Made by a program: the position numbers and the translations under genes
Assembly (NCBI RefSeq): GCF_009762775.1
Contig: NZ_CP046401.1
Span: forward strand, 186,001-250,000
Source: Maribellus comscasis
GTDB taxonomy: Bacteria > Bacteroidota > Bacteroidia > Bacteroidales > Prolixibacteraceae
Reading direction: 5' to 3'
DNA length: 64,000 bases
Notes under the pieces: generated by a model
Told to the model about the DNA's origin: nothing
Seen by the model: the letters and a program-made list of their open reading frames with translations, nothing else
Database searches by the model: none
Shown: piece by piece, positions 16,726 through 25,135 of the stretch
Layout of the letters: each line of letters opens with the position of its first letter
How positions within the stretch are numbered: the stretch's first letter is position 1

Positions 16726-19038
16726 ATGAAATACACAGCATTATTTATCACCTTACTATTTCTGTTTGGGTGCGAAAACAGTGGTAATGACAGCTCGCAT
16801 GCGGTTGCCACTCATGACAATGAAAATTTAACTGACCTGGTCAATCCGCTAATGGGAACTGATTCCGAATTTTTGCTATCAAACGGAAACACTTACCCCG
16901 CTATTGCGCGACCATGGGGAATGAATTTCTGGACACCCCAAACCGGAGAAATGGGTAACGGTTGGGGCTACACCTATGATGCGTACAAAATCAGAGGAAT
17001 CAAACAAACCCATCAACCCAGTCCGTGGATAAACGATTACGCAGCGTTTTCGTTTATGCCGGTCACCGGAGAGCTAAAAGTGAATGAAGACGAACGGGCT
17101 TCCTGGTTTTCACACAAGGCAGAAACAGCCAAACCTTTTTACTACAAAGTTTACCTGGCAGATTATGATGTGACTGCCGAAGTAACACCAACCGAGCGTG
17201 CGGCAATATTCAAATTCACATTCCCCGAAAATGAAAACTCATATCTGTTACTTGATGCATTTAACGGTGGTTCATCGGTAAAAATCATTCCTGAAGAACG
17301 AAAAATTACAGGCTACTGCCAAAATAATCACGGCGGAGTACCAGCTAATTTTCATAACTATTTTGTTGCAGTTTTCGACAAAGATTTTGAAGTCACTAAA
17401 ACATGGAAAGAGGAAAATCTGGGTAATTCAAAAGAAGCAAAAGGAGATCACACCGGTGCAGTTGTTGGATTTAAAACCCAAAAAGGTGAAAAGATACATG
17501 TAAAGGTAGCTTCTTCATTTATTAGCCCGGAACAGGCAGAATTAAATTTAAGCCGTGAAATTGGCAGCAAATCATTTGACAATATCTATTCAGAAGGAGA
17601 AGCCATCTGGGAAAAAGAACTTTCAAAAATAAAAGTTGAAGGAGGTACAGATGAACAACGCCGGACGTTTTACTCCAGCCTATACCGTACCTTGCTTTTC
17701 CCGCGCAAATTTTTTGAAATTAATGCCAGTAATGAAATTGTACATTATAGTCCGTACAATGGTAAAGTTTTACCGGGCTATATGTTTACCGACAACGGTT
17801 TCTGGGATACATTCCGTGCGGTTTTCCCGTTTTTCACGCTAATGTATCCCGAGCTGAATTCACAAATAATGGCAGGCCTGGTTAACACTTATAAAGAAAG
17901 TGGTTGGTTACCGGAATGGGCAAGCCCCGGTCACAGGGATTGTATGATTGGTTCCAATTCTGCATCGTTAATTGCCGATTCGTATTTAAAAGGAATCAGA
18001 GGGTATGATATTGAAACGCTTTATGAAGCAATTGTAAAAAATACGGAAGACTGGATGGAGGATGTAAAATCAGTAGGAAGGTTTGGAGCTGATTATTACA
18101 ATAAACTCGGGTATATTCCTTACGACGTAAAAATTAACGAAAACACAGCACGCACCCTGGAATATGCTTATGCCGATTATTGTATATGGAAACTGGCTCA
18201 GGAGCTGGAGCGCCCACAGGAAGAAATTGACCTGTTCAAAAAACGCGCCCGGAATTTCCGTAACGTTTTCGATTCGGAATATCATCTTATGCGGGGGAAA
18301 AATGAAGACGGAGTTTTCCAGTCGCCATTTAGCCCTTACAAATGGGGCGATGCCTTTACTGAAGGAAACAGCTGGCATTACACTTGGAGTGTTTTTCAGG
18401 ATATCGAAGGACTCAAACAATTAATGGGCGGCGATGCCGGTTTTGTAGCGATGCTTGATTCAGTGTTTGTTGTTCCTCCTATTTTTGACGATTCCTACTA
18501 CGGCTTTCCAATACACGAAATACGTGAAATGCAAATTGCAGGTATGGGAAATTATGCGCACGGTAATCAACCAATTCAGCATATGATTTATCTGTACAAT
18601 TATACCAACCAGCCCTGGAAAGCTCAAAAACATGTACGCGAGGTTCTTACTAAATTATATACTCCACAGGCCGATGGTTACTGTGGCGACGAAGACAACG
18701 GACAAACTTCGGCATGGTATGTTTTTAGCTCAATGGGATTTTATCCGGTTTGCCCGGGAACCGACCAGTATGTTTTTGGAGCTCCTTTGTTTAATAAAAT
18801 CACACTTCAGATGGAAAATGGAAATGAGTTTGTTATTCGCGCCGACAACAACTCAAAAGAAAACCTCTACATTGACGATGTAAAACTTAACGGGGAAGTA
18901 TGGAACAAAAACTATATTACACACGAATTATTACAAAATGGCGGAGAGCTTGACTTTAATATGGCATCCTCGCCCAATAAAAATCGTGGAGCAGGGAAAG
19001 AAAGCTATCCCTATTCGATGACAAACGAAGAAGAGTAA
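16726..19038 (+). CDS. GH92 alpha-mannosidase, lipoprotein (second copy)
   Basis: The 770-residue lipoprotein (MKYTALFITLLFLFGCENSG, lipid Cys16) has the full GH92 architecture: LVNPLMGTDSEFLLSNGNTYP, the EGNSWHYTW motif with E546, and GDEDNGQTSAWYVFSSMGFY. Its equivalent of the HGNEPSHH loop is HGNQPIQH (612-619). A 17-residue insertion between catalytic motif and loop includes DDSYYGFPIHEI. These differences from the neighbouring GH92 suggest a different linkage preference. Both genes probably belong to one transcription unit ending at the terminator at 19072. Confidence 0.92.
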   Translation: MKYTALFITLLFLFGCENSGNDSSHAVATHDNENLTDLVNPLMGTDSEFLLSNGNTYPAIARPWGMNFWTPQTGEMGNGWGYTYDAYKIRGIKQTHQPSPWINDYAAFSFMPVTGELKVNEDERASWFSHKAETAKPFYYKVYLADYDVTAEVTPTERAAIFKFTFPENENSYLLLDAFNGGSSVKIIPEERKITGYCQNNHGGVPANFHNYFVAVFDKDFEVTKTWKEENLGNSKEAKGDHTGAVVGFKTQKGEKIHVKVASSFISPEQAELNLSREIGSKSFDNIYSEGEAIWEKELSKIKVEGGTDEQRRTFYSSLYRTLLFPRKFFEINASNEIVHYSPYNGKVLPGYMFTDNGFWDTFRAVFPFFTLMYPELNSQIMAGLVNTYKESGWLPEWASPGHRDCMIGSNSASLIADSYLKGIRGYDIETLYEAIVKNTEDWMEDVKSVGRFGADYYNKLGYIPYDVKINENTARTLEYAYADYCIWKLAQELERPQEEIDLFKKRARNFRNVFDSEYHLMRGKNEDGVFQSPFSPYKWGDAFTEGNSWHYTWSVFQDIEGLKQLMGGDAGFVAMLDSVFVVPPIFDDSYYGFPIHEIREMQIAGMGNYAHGNQPIQHMIYLYNYTNQPWKAQKHVREVLTKLYTPQADGYCGDEDNGQTSAWYVFSSMGFYPVCPGTDQYVFGAPLFNKITLQMENGNEFVIRADNNSKENLYIDDVKLNGEVWNKNYITHELLQNGGELDFNMASSPNKNRGAGKESYPYSMTNEEE

Positions 19039-19071
19039 AAAAGTCTCCTGCCTTCGTCTGCGAAGAAATTA

Positions 19072-19114
19072 AAAAAATCCATCTTTATTCAAAAAAGAAA
19101 AAGATGGATTTTTT
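19072..19114 (+). terminator. Rho-independent terminator after the GH92 genes
   Basis: A perfect 14-base stem (AAAAAATCCATCTT at 19072-19085, AAGATGGATTTTTT at 19101-19114) has a 15-base loop and ends in a T run. It lies 34 bases after the second GH92 stop. Confidence 0.8.
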
Positions 19115-19143
19115 CCAACCAAAACTCCTTCTAGAAAAAGAAA

Positions 19144-19173
19144 ACAGGAATAAGTGAAATCACCTACTCCTGT
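19144..19173 (-). terminator. Rho-independent terminator of the minus-strand OMP gene
   Basis: Read on the minus strand, ACAGGAGTAGGTG pairs with CACTTATTCCTGT (13 pairs including two G-T) around a 4-base loop. It is followed by a T-rich tail. It lies 30 bases after the stop of the OMP gene at 19203. Confidence 0.7.
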
Positions 19174-19202
19174 CTTTCTACCTAATAATCAACTTATACA
19201 TT

Positions 19203-19919
19203 TCAAAACAAAAATCCTATATTTACTGAAGCCGATTTATTTCTAACATCATCATTATCTGCTATTTTACTTAACCCCATATCATAATTTACGGAAAGCT
19301 GCAATGCATTGCTTTTACACACCGGAAATTCAAAACCAAGTTCAAACGACCATCCCAAATCAATATCGTTTAAATTGTCTAAATCGCTTGTTTGTCCCTG
19401 GTATTTTTGCTCGGCATTTACTAAATAAGCACAATACGGCCCTGTGGCAAAAAACAAACGTTGCCCATTTTTGAAACCGGCTTTTTCGCTGGCTGAAAAC
19501 TCTGCTTTAAGCGGCAAGGCCAGATAACTCAAGTTGGTTTGAAGTTTCGAGTCTTCGCCCAAAACATCTGTTTTAGCTCCAATCGTTTTATATTCGATTC
19601 CCGATTTAAAAGCCAACCAGTTACTTGTCTCATACCTTCCGATAATTCCCGCATTAAAGCCGGTTCGCAAACCATCATTGTCAAAAATATTTCCAATATC
19701 AGATTGAGTAGAAGCATTTGCTCCAAGCTTTACTCCCCATTGAAACTGAGCAAATAAATTTGGGCTTAAACTCAATAATATCACAACTACCACCAAAAAC
19801 TTTTTACTGTTATTGTTTCCGTTTTTTTGAGATTTGTCTAATGAAAATCCTTCGTCTGATGAAGAAACCAGTCGCGTTCTCAATTCGTACTGGTCTGATT
19901 TTCTAATTTTCTGTTTCAT
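19203..19919 (-). CDS. PorT-like outer-membrane beta-barrel protein
   Basis: This 238-residue protein has the PF13568-type barrel pattern: FQWGVKLGANASTQSDI, alternating strands, FATGPYCAYLVNAEQK, LGWSFELGFEFPV and a terminal aromatic residue (SVNIGFLF). A signal-peptide core KKFLVVVVILLSLSPNLFAQ is preceded by an unusually long, charged 38-residue leader with no alternative Met. The barrel has no assigned substrate. It lies 76 bases downstream of a TetR gene on the same strand, and both carry a similar motif upstream. Confidence 0.8.
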   Translation of the reverse strand: MKQKIRKSDQYELRTRLVSSSDEGFSLDKSQKNGNNNSKKFLVVVVILLSLSPNLFAQFQWGVKLGANASTQSDIGNIFDNDGLRTGFNAGIIGRYETSNWLAFKSGIEYKTIGAKTDVLGEDSKLQTNLSYLALPLKAEFSASEKAGFKNGQRLFFATGPYCAYLVNAEQKYQGQTSDLDNLNDIDLGWSFELGFEFPVCKSNALQLSVNYDMGLSKIADNDDVRNKSASVNIGFLF

Positions 19920-19950
19920 TGTTTAACTGTTTATATCTTAAAAACTAATC

Positions 19951-19980
19951 ATTTCGACGATTTTGGTCATTTAGTCGAAT
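19951..19980. promoter_or_regulatory. Operator-like inverted repeat upstream of the OMP gene
   Basis: TTCGAC (19953-19958) and GTCGAA (19974-19979) form a 6-base inverted repeat with a 15-base spacer. The core TTTCGACGATTTTGGT recurs with one change upstream of the adjacent TetR gene at 20581. A TetR-family target shared by OMP and regulator is the simplest reading. Confidence 0.45.
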
Positions 19981-19995
19981 AAAAAGCAAAAATTT

Positions 19996-20571
19996 TTAGG
20001 TACAAATTCCATGAAATAAAATTTCCAACATGGCGTCGATCTCTTTTCTAAAATTTGTTTCCAAATCTTTTTCAACTATTAAGGGTACCTCTAATCCTTT
20101 CATTGCAATTAATACTGTCTTCGCTGTTAATTCAGCATTTAAACCTTTAAACTCACCACTATCAATTCCATCTTTTATGATTTGAGTTATTGAATTAACT
20201 TCGCTTTCATCATAACGTCTCCTGATTTTTTCTATAAAATCATAATTTGAAAGATATTCATCTTTTAAAGCAACATAGAAGTTTCCCCAATTTTTAAATC
20301 CTTCCATGCGCACAAAAATATAGGAGCGCAATTTTTCTTTAGCCGAACTACTCTCCCCTACTTTAGCAACAATTTCCGAGCGCAATACACTTGTCTCTTT
20401 TTCAACCACAGCCTGAAAAACCTCTTCTTTACTTTTAAAATAGTAGTATAAAGAACTTTTTCCCTTACGTGCTGCATATGCAATTTCATCCATTGTAGTT
20501 TTTCTAAAACCATAACGCATAAAAATGTCCTGCGCAACTGTAATTATATTTTCTTTAACTTCTGATTTCAT
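19996..20571 (-). CDS. TetR/AcrR family transcriptional regulator
   Basis: The 191-residue protein has an N-terminal TetR helix-turn-helix (about 7-53: ITVAQDIFMRYGFRKTTMDEIA, then GKSSLYYYFKSKEEVFQAVV). A variable helical ligand domain follows (YIFVRMEGFKNWGNFYVALKDEY). It probably represses its own gene and the OMP gene at 19203, because both promoters carry the TTTCGACnATTTTGGT motif. The inducer is unknown. Confidence 0.9.
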   Translation of the reverse strand: MKSEVKENIITVAQDIFMRYGFRKTTMDEIAYAARKGKSSLYYYFKSKEEVFQAVVEKETSVLRSEIVAKVGESSSAKEKLRSYIFVRMEGFKNWGNFYVALKDEYLSNYDFIEKIRRRYDESEVNSITQIIKDGIDSGEFKGLNAELTAKTVLIAMKGLEVPLIVEKDLETNFRKEIDAMLEILFHGICT

Positions 20572-20580
20572 CTTACGACT

Positions 20581-20596
20581 TTTCGACTATTTTGGT
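20581..20596. promoter_or_regulatory. Operator-like motif upstream of the TetR gene
   Basis: TTTCGACTATTTTGGT lies 10-25 bases before the TetR start at 20571. It differs at one position from the motif before the OMP gene (19952-19967). Location next to the start favours autorepression. Confidence 0.45.
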
Positions 20597-20749
20597 TCAA
20601 AAGTACAACTTTTATTGAAAAATAAAACAGGCATTTTTGTTTTTTTTCAAATCTAAACTGAATGTTAAGATAAAATCTAATTGCAAAAACACAATATTAA
20701 TTTACCCTTAAATAACAAAGAATTTTCCTTCTCGGAAAAAATTTGTTTA

Positions 20750-20757
20750 TACTTTTG
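20750..20757 (+). promoter_or_regulatory. Bacteroidota -7 box (TACTTTTG)
   Basis: TACTTTTG matches TAnnTTTG and is placed so that transcription would start near 20763, inside or just before the palindromic operator at 20767. Confidence 0.55.
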
Positions 20758-20766
20758 CTTACAAAT

Positions 20767-20784
20767 AATGAATGAACATTCATT
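20767..20784. promoter_or_regulatory. TetR operator palindrome
   Basis: AATGAATG-AA-CATTCATT is a perfect 8-2-8 inverted repeat of the TGAATGAACATTCA type bound by many TetR/AcrR efflux repressors. It lies between the -7 box and the ATG at 20801, so binding would block transcription of the regulator and the efflux operon. Confidence 0.75.
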
Positions 20785-20800
20785 TATTAATAAAAATAAA

Positions 20801-21394
20801 ATGGCACGAATTACAGATAAAAACAGGATTGAAAGGCTAAAGCAATCAACGATGAAATTGGTTGTGGAACGAGGATTTGGCGGCGCCTCTGCATCGTTAA
20901 TTGCCAAGGATGCAAATGTGGCATCCGGGTATTTTTATATGCATTACAAAGGTAAATATGAAATGGTAAATGCGCTGCTTCATGATGTTTACCAGGAGGT
21001 TGTTCAGAAATTTGAAGAGCTAACCAGTCTCGATTCTACATTCACAAGCATTGTTGAAAATATGATTCGCCATTTTTTTACGATGGCAAATACCGACCCA
21101 AACAAACTCAAATTTCTTTATGTGCTAATGAATGATTACAGTTTTGTCATCGATAAAAAACTACATGACGATATATTTAAAATTCTGAATATTTTGGTAT
21201 ACGATGGTCACTCATCCGGACAGTTGGACAAAGAAATTAGCCAATCCGACTTGTATCTGATTGTTGTAATCAACACCATTCAATATATAAATCAACATTA
21301 CAAGAACTCGAATAAAAGGGTCGTTTTCAGAAAAGAAGACGAAGACCACCTTATTTATTTAACAAATAAAATTTTAAAAGAGCCAGGAAAATGA
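20801..21394 (+). CDS. TetR/AcrR family repressor of the efflux operon
   Basis: Starting at the ATG at 20801, the protein has 197 residues. Its TetR helix-turn-helix is about 8-54 (STMKLVVERGFGGASASLIA, then ASGYFYMHYKGKYEMVNALL). A ligand domain follows. A longer reading from 20681 would place the promoter and operator inside the gene, so the shorter start is preferred. The TGA stop overlaps the tolC-like ATG (ATGA), so regulator and pump are one operon, probably autorepressed through the 20767 palindrome. Confidence 0.9.
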   Translation: MARITDKNRIERLKQSTMKLVVERGFGGASASLIAKDANVASGYFYMHYKGKYEMVNALLHDVYQEVVQKFEELTSLDSTFTSIVENMIRHFFTMANTDPNKLKFLYVLMNDYSFVIDKKLHDDIFKILNILVYDGHSSGQLDKEISQSDLYLIVVINTIQYINQHYKNSNKRVVFRKEDEDHLIYLTNKILKEPGK

Positions 21395-22917
21395 AAAAGA
21401 GAAAACAATTCATTTGTACCTTCTTTTTAGTGTTTTGCGGTATTATCGTTTTGTCCGGGCAGGAAAATAATCAAATGCTCACTTTTGAAGAAGCATTTCA
21501 AATGATGACTGAGCAAAATCCCGGAATACAACGCGCGAAACAACAAATCAAACAAAAAGAGTACGAATTAAAGGCAAAAAAAGGATTGTACATGCCCCGG
21601 GTTTCGTTGAGTGCCAAAGCTGTCTCCATGTCAGATATGCTTCACCTCGATTTAACCCCCGTAAAAGATGCAATTACACCTCTGTACAATACTCTCGGAA
21701 CATATGGTGTATATAGTGGTGTCCCCAATCCCGACCCGGCTACAAACACAGTTGTCCCGGTTTTGTCTGATGACCAGAGCACTGCAGCAGTAAGAGAAAA
21801 ATTACTTGAGGCCGGAAACGAAATCAGCAATGCAAACTGGGATGAAGTAATCCAGGAAAAGAACTTTGCAACAGTTTCAGCAGATGTGATGTGGCCTTTG
21901 TTTACAGGGGGAAAAATAAAAGGTGCCAATGATGCGGCCGATGCTGAACTCGCCATAAGCAAAGAAGAACTGCGACAAACTGAGGGAGATCTGCTTACGG
22001 AACTTGCCACCCGATATTACGGACTTACACTTGGCATGCAGGTATTGAAAGTGAGACAACAAATGATGGATATAGCTGATCAACACTACATTGACGCGCA
22101 AAAATTATTTGACAACGGAATGATTGCCAAAGTGGAACTTTTACATGCCAGGGTCTCAAAAAATGAAGCAGAGCGACAACTAAAAGAAGCAAAACGAAAT
22201 ATTGAAATTGTTCACTCCGGGCTGGAAGCAACGCTTTCGCCTGACTCGACGTTTAATATTTTGCCTGCAAGCCACTTGTTTATCAACAAGGAATTGCAGG
22301 ATATTTCCTACTGGGTAAACAAAGCATATGAGACAAACCCGCAACTTAAAAAAATTAATGGAAAAAGGGAGTTGGTGAACATTAACAACAAGGTGAACAA
22401 AGGAGAGTATTTGCCAACTATAGCTATGATTGGAAGCTACAATCTGGCTGAAAAAAATCTTTCGCCCTATATGCCCGACTGGATAGTTGGCGTAGGCTTA
22501 AAATGGCCGGTTTTTGAAGGTTTGGGGAGAAAAAATAAAATAAAGGCTGGTAACACATTGGAAAACCAGGTGAACTTTGCCGAACAAAAAGCATATTCCG
22601 ATATAAAAGCTTACATAACCAAACTTCACGAAACCCTGCAGATGCAAATGGAACAACGGAATGAACTGGAAAGTACACTTGAGCTGGCACAAGAATACGC
22701 AGAAAGTACACAAAAAGCGTTTAAAGAGGGGCTGGCAACATCAACTTCAGTAGTAGAAGCTTATACGAAAGTGGCTCAGGTAAAAGCACTTCGTTTAAAA
22801 GTATTTTATAATTACGATGTTACGCTTGCACAACTCATTCAAACGGCCGGTGTTCCGGAACAATATACTGCTTTTTGCAAAGGAAATAACACCATTACAG
22901 AATCATTAATCAATTAA
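21391..22917 (+). CDS. TolC-family outer-membrane efflux protein
   Basis: The 508-residue protein has a signal peptide (KQFICTFFLVFCGIIVLSGQ). The duplicated OEP pattern of TolC follows: LTFEEAFQMMTEQNPGIQRAKQ, a long helical hairpin around 190-270 (LLTELATRYYGLTLGMQVLK), and the second repeat ending EGLATSTSVVEAYTKVAQVK. It forms a trimeric exit duct. The start overlaps the TetR stop. Together with the HlyD and two ABC-2 genes it makes an export system. Confidence 0.93.
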   Translation: MKKRKQFICTFFLVFCGIIVLSGQENNQMLTFEEAFQMMTEQNPGIQRAKQQIKQKEYELKAKKGLYMPRVSLSAKAVSMSDMLHLDLTPVKDAITPLYNTLGTYGVYSGVPNPDPATNTVVPVLSDDQSTAAVREKLLEAGNEISNANWDEVIQEKNFATVSADVMWPLFTGGKIKGANDAADAELAISKEELRQTEGDLLTELATRYYGLTLGMQVLKVRQQMMDIADQHYIDAQKLFDNGMIAKVELLHARVSKNEAERQLKEAKRNIEIVHSGLEATLSPDSTFNILPASHLFINKELQDISYWVNKAYETNPQLKKINGKRELVNINNKVNKGEYLPTIAMIGSYNLAEKNLSPYMPDWIVGVGLKWPVFEGLGRKNKIKAGNTLENQVNFAEQKAYSDIKAYITKLHETLQMQMEQRNELESTLELAQEYAESTQKAFKEGLATSTSVVEAYTKVAQVKALRLKVFYNYDVTLAQLIQTAGVPEQYTAFCKGNNTITESLIN

Positions 22918-22931
22918 AGAATCGATAAATC

Positions 22932-23912
22932 ATGAATAAAAAAACGATAGCAACCATTCTTGTTGTTACAGCTGTTTTAGCTTTTATTATTTACACTTTT
23001 ATTGTTGTTTTGAAAAAAGAGCCTGTTGTTTTACAGGGAGAAGTTGAGGCCAAACAATTGAAAATAGCATCAAAAGTTCCGGGAAGAATTTTGGATATTG
23101 CGATAAAAAAAGGACAAAAAGTCAATAAAGGAGATTTTATCTTTTCCATTGACAGTCCTGAAATTAACGCAAAAATGGCGGAAGCAACAGCTGCTCGTTC
23201 AGCGGCAAGCGCTCAAAGCCGGAAAGCACAGAACGGAGCCCAGCAGGAAGATATTACTGCAGCATACAGTACGTATGTAAAAGCTGAAGCTGCAGCTCAA
23301 TTTGCCGAAAAAACGTATGAACGCATTCAGAATCTGTTTGAAGAAGGTGTAGTACCTGCCCAAAAACGCGATGAAACAGAGACAAAAATGAAAGCGGCCC
23401 GGGAAACAGCCAATGCAGCAAAAGCAATATGGCAAAAAGCAGAAAAAGGAGCACGCGAAGAAGACAAAGATGCAGCAGCTGCTCTTGTAAAAAGAGCTGA
23501 TGCTGCCATTGAACAAGTACAGGCTTATCTTGACGAAACATCTGTTAACGCAATTTCAGGTGGTGAAGTTTCCGGTGTAAACGTTGAACAGGGAGAACTG
23601 GTTCCAACGGGGTTTCCGGTGGTTACTCTGCTAGATCTTGAGGATATCTGGCTAACGTTTTACATTCGCGAAGACTATTTGTCGCAATTTAATATGGGAA
23701 ATACATTTAAGGCTAAAATTCCCGGGTTGAATAATAATGAATATGAATTTGAAGTAAGCTATATTAGTCCTACAGGTGATTTTGCCCGTTGGAATGCCAC
23801 CAAAACATCCGGCGATTTTGATTTAAAATCATTTGAAATTGAGGCCCGCCCGGTTTCAAAAATCGATGGCCTGCGTCCGGGGATGACAGCCATTGTAACT
23901 TTAAGTGAATAA
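22932..23912 (+). CDS. HlyD-family membrane fusion protein
   Basis: The 326-residue periplasmic adaptor has one N-terminal membrane helix (IATILVVTAVLAFIIYTFIVVL). A split lipoyl domain (GEVEAKQLKIASKVPGRI and ISGGEVSGVNVEQGELVPTG) flanks an alanine-rich coiled coil (about 75-200). A beta-barrel domain (IWLTFYIREDYLSQF) follows. It bridges inner-membrane permeases and TolC. It lies 14 bases after tolC and 3 before the first permease. It resembles the adaptors of YhhJ/YbhR-type exporters. Confidence 0.92.
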   Translation: MNKKTIATILVVTAVLAFIIYTFIVVLKKEPVVLQGEVEAKQLKIASKVPGRILDIAIKKGQKVNKGDFIFSIDSPEINAKMAEATAARSAASAQSRKAQNGAQQEDITAAYSTYVKAEAAAQFAEKTYERIQNLFEEGVVPAQKRDETETKMKAARETANAAKAIWQKAEKGAREEDKDAAAALVKRADAAIEQVQAYLDETSVNAISGGEVSGVNVEQGELVPTGFPVVTLLDLEDIWLTFYIREDYLSQFNMGNTFKAKIPGLNNNEYEFEVSYISPTGDFARWNATKTSGDFDLKSFEIEARPVSKIDGLRPGMTAIVTLSE

Positions 23913-23915
23913 ATC

Positions 23916-25091
23916 ATGAAAACGAAAAAATCCCTTTTTGCCGTAACAAAACGGGAATTAAGGCGGATTTTTCACAATCCGGCTTACCGTTTTCTTTTAT
24001 TGTTAGGTCCAATCATCGGTATTGGCTTACTATTTTTTATTTTCCATAAGGGTGTAGTAAAAGAGCTGCCTGTTGCAATTGTTGATCGTGATAATTCAAC
24101 ATTATCAATAAAAATAACAAATGCCCTCGACGCTTCTTCCGACGCTGATGTATGGGTGCAAACACCTGATATTTTCAAAGCCCGGGAAATGCTCAAACAA
24201 GGTTTGGTTGAAGCGATAGTGGTTATTCCTTATGAAACAGAAAAATCTGTATTCCAGGGAGTTCAGGCTGAAATTCCGGTTTACATAAATGGTACAAATG
24301 TTTTAAAAGCAGGCATTCTTCAACGTTCTGTTCTGACGACAATAAAAACCATTTCAGGTAGTGTACAACTTCAGAAATTAATGATGTCAGGCAAAAACGA
24401 AGAGGAAGCGATGGCTCGGATTGTCCCGGTGAATATCCAGCGACATGTCCTTTTTAATCCATTTACCAATTATTCATATTTTCTCAACTCTGCACTGATG
24501 TATGTGATGTTATTTCTATTTGTGTTGCTGAGTTCAATCTATACGCTGGGGAATGAATTAAAAAGAGGCACCGGCTTAGATCTTTTGGAAACAAGCCGAA
24601 ATAGTGTTCGCTTGGCTATTGTTGGCAAACTCCTGCCTTACACGGTTATCTTTTCTGTTTTTGCTCTTTTTATCAATATTCTGTTATACAAGATCGATGG
24701 AATGCCTTTAAACGGAAATTATCTGATAATCTTCGGTGCGCAGTTTGTAACTATTTTAACCTATCAGCTGATGGCTCTTATTTTTGTTGGAACAACCATA
24801 AACCTGCGTTTGGCCTTGTCTATTGCCAGCGCTTATTCCATGATGGGAATCACTTTTTCCGGTCTTACATTTCCGTTGGAAGCCATGCCAGAATTTGCAC
24901 AAATCTTTGCTTCAATTTTCCCGTTTACCTGGTGGGAAAAACTATTTATTTCGCAGTCGCTCCGCGGCGCACCACTCAAAGAAGCTCTCCCCTACATCTG
25001 TTACATTCTTGTTTTTTTGCTGGTTTCTCTCTGTTTCATGCCATTTTACAAGCGTTACCTGGAAAATCCAAAATATTGGGGCAAAAGCTAA
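23916..25091 (+). CDS. ABC-2 type transporter permease
   Basis: The 391-residue protein has the ABC2_membrane_3 layout: an N-terminal helix (YRFLLLLGPIIGIGLLFFIF), a large periplasmic domain (about 45-180, VAIVDRDNSTLSIKI) and five C-terminal helices. FNPFTNYSYFLNSALMYVM leads into the transmembrane block. It resembles YhhJ/YbhS-type drug exporter subunits. It pairs with the second permease, 44 bases downstream. No ATP-binding subunit gene is found in the operon, so an ATPase must be supplied from elsewhere. Confidence 0.9.
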   Translation: MKTKKSLFAVTKRELRRIFHNPAYRFLLLLGPIIGIGLLFFIFHKGVVKELPVAIVDRDNSTLSIKITNALDASSDADVWVQTPDIFKAREMLKQGLVEAIVVIPYETEKSVFQGVQAEIPVYINGTNVLKAGILQRSVLTTIKTISGSVQLQKLMMSGKNEEEAMARIVPVNIQRHVLFNPFTNYSYFLNSALMYVMLFLFVLLSSIYTLGNELKRGTGLDLLETSRNSVRLAIVGKLLPYTVIFSVFALFINILLYKIDGMPLNGNYLIIFGAQFVTILTYQLMALIFVGTTINLRLALSIASAYSMMGITFSGLTFPLEAMPEFAQIFASIFPFTWWEKLFISQSLRGAPLKEALPYICYILVFLLVSLCFMPFYKRYLENPKYWGKS

Positions 25092-25135
25092 AAAAGCTGC
25101 AAAAACGAATACAGACATTACAAAAAAATTAAGCA

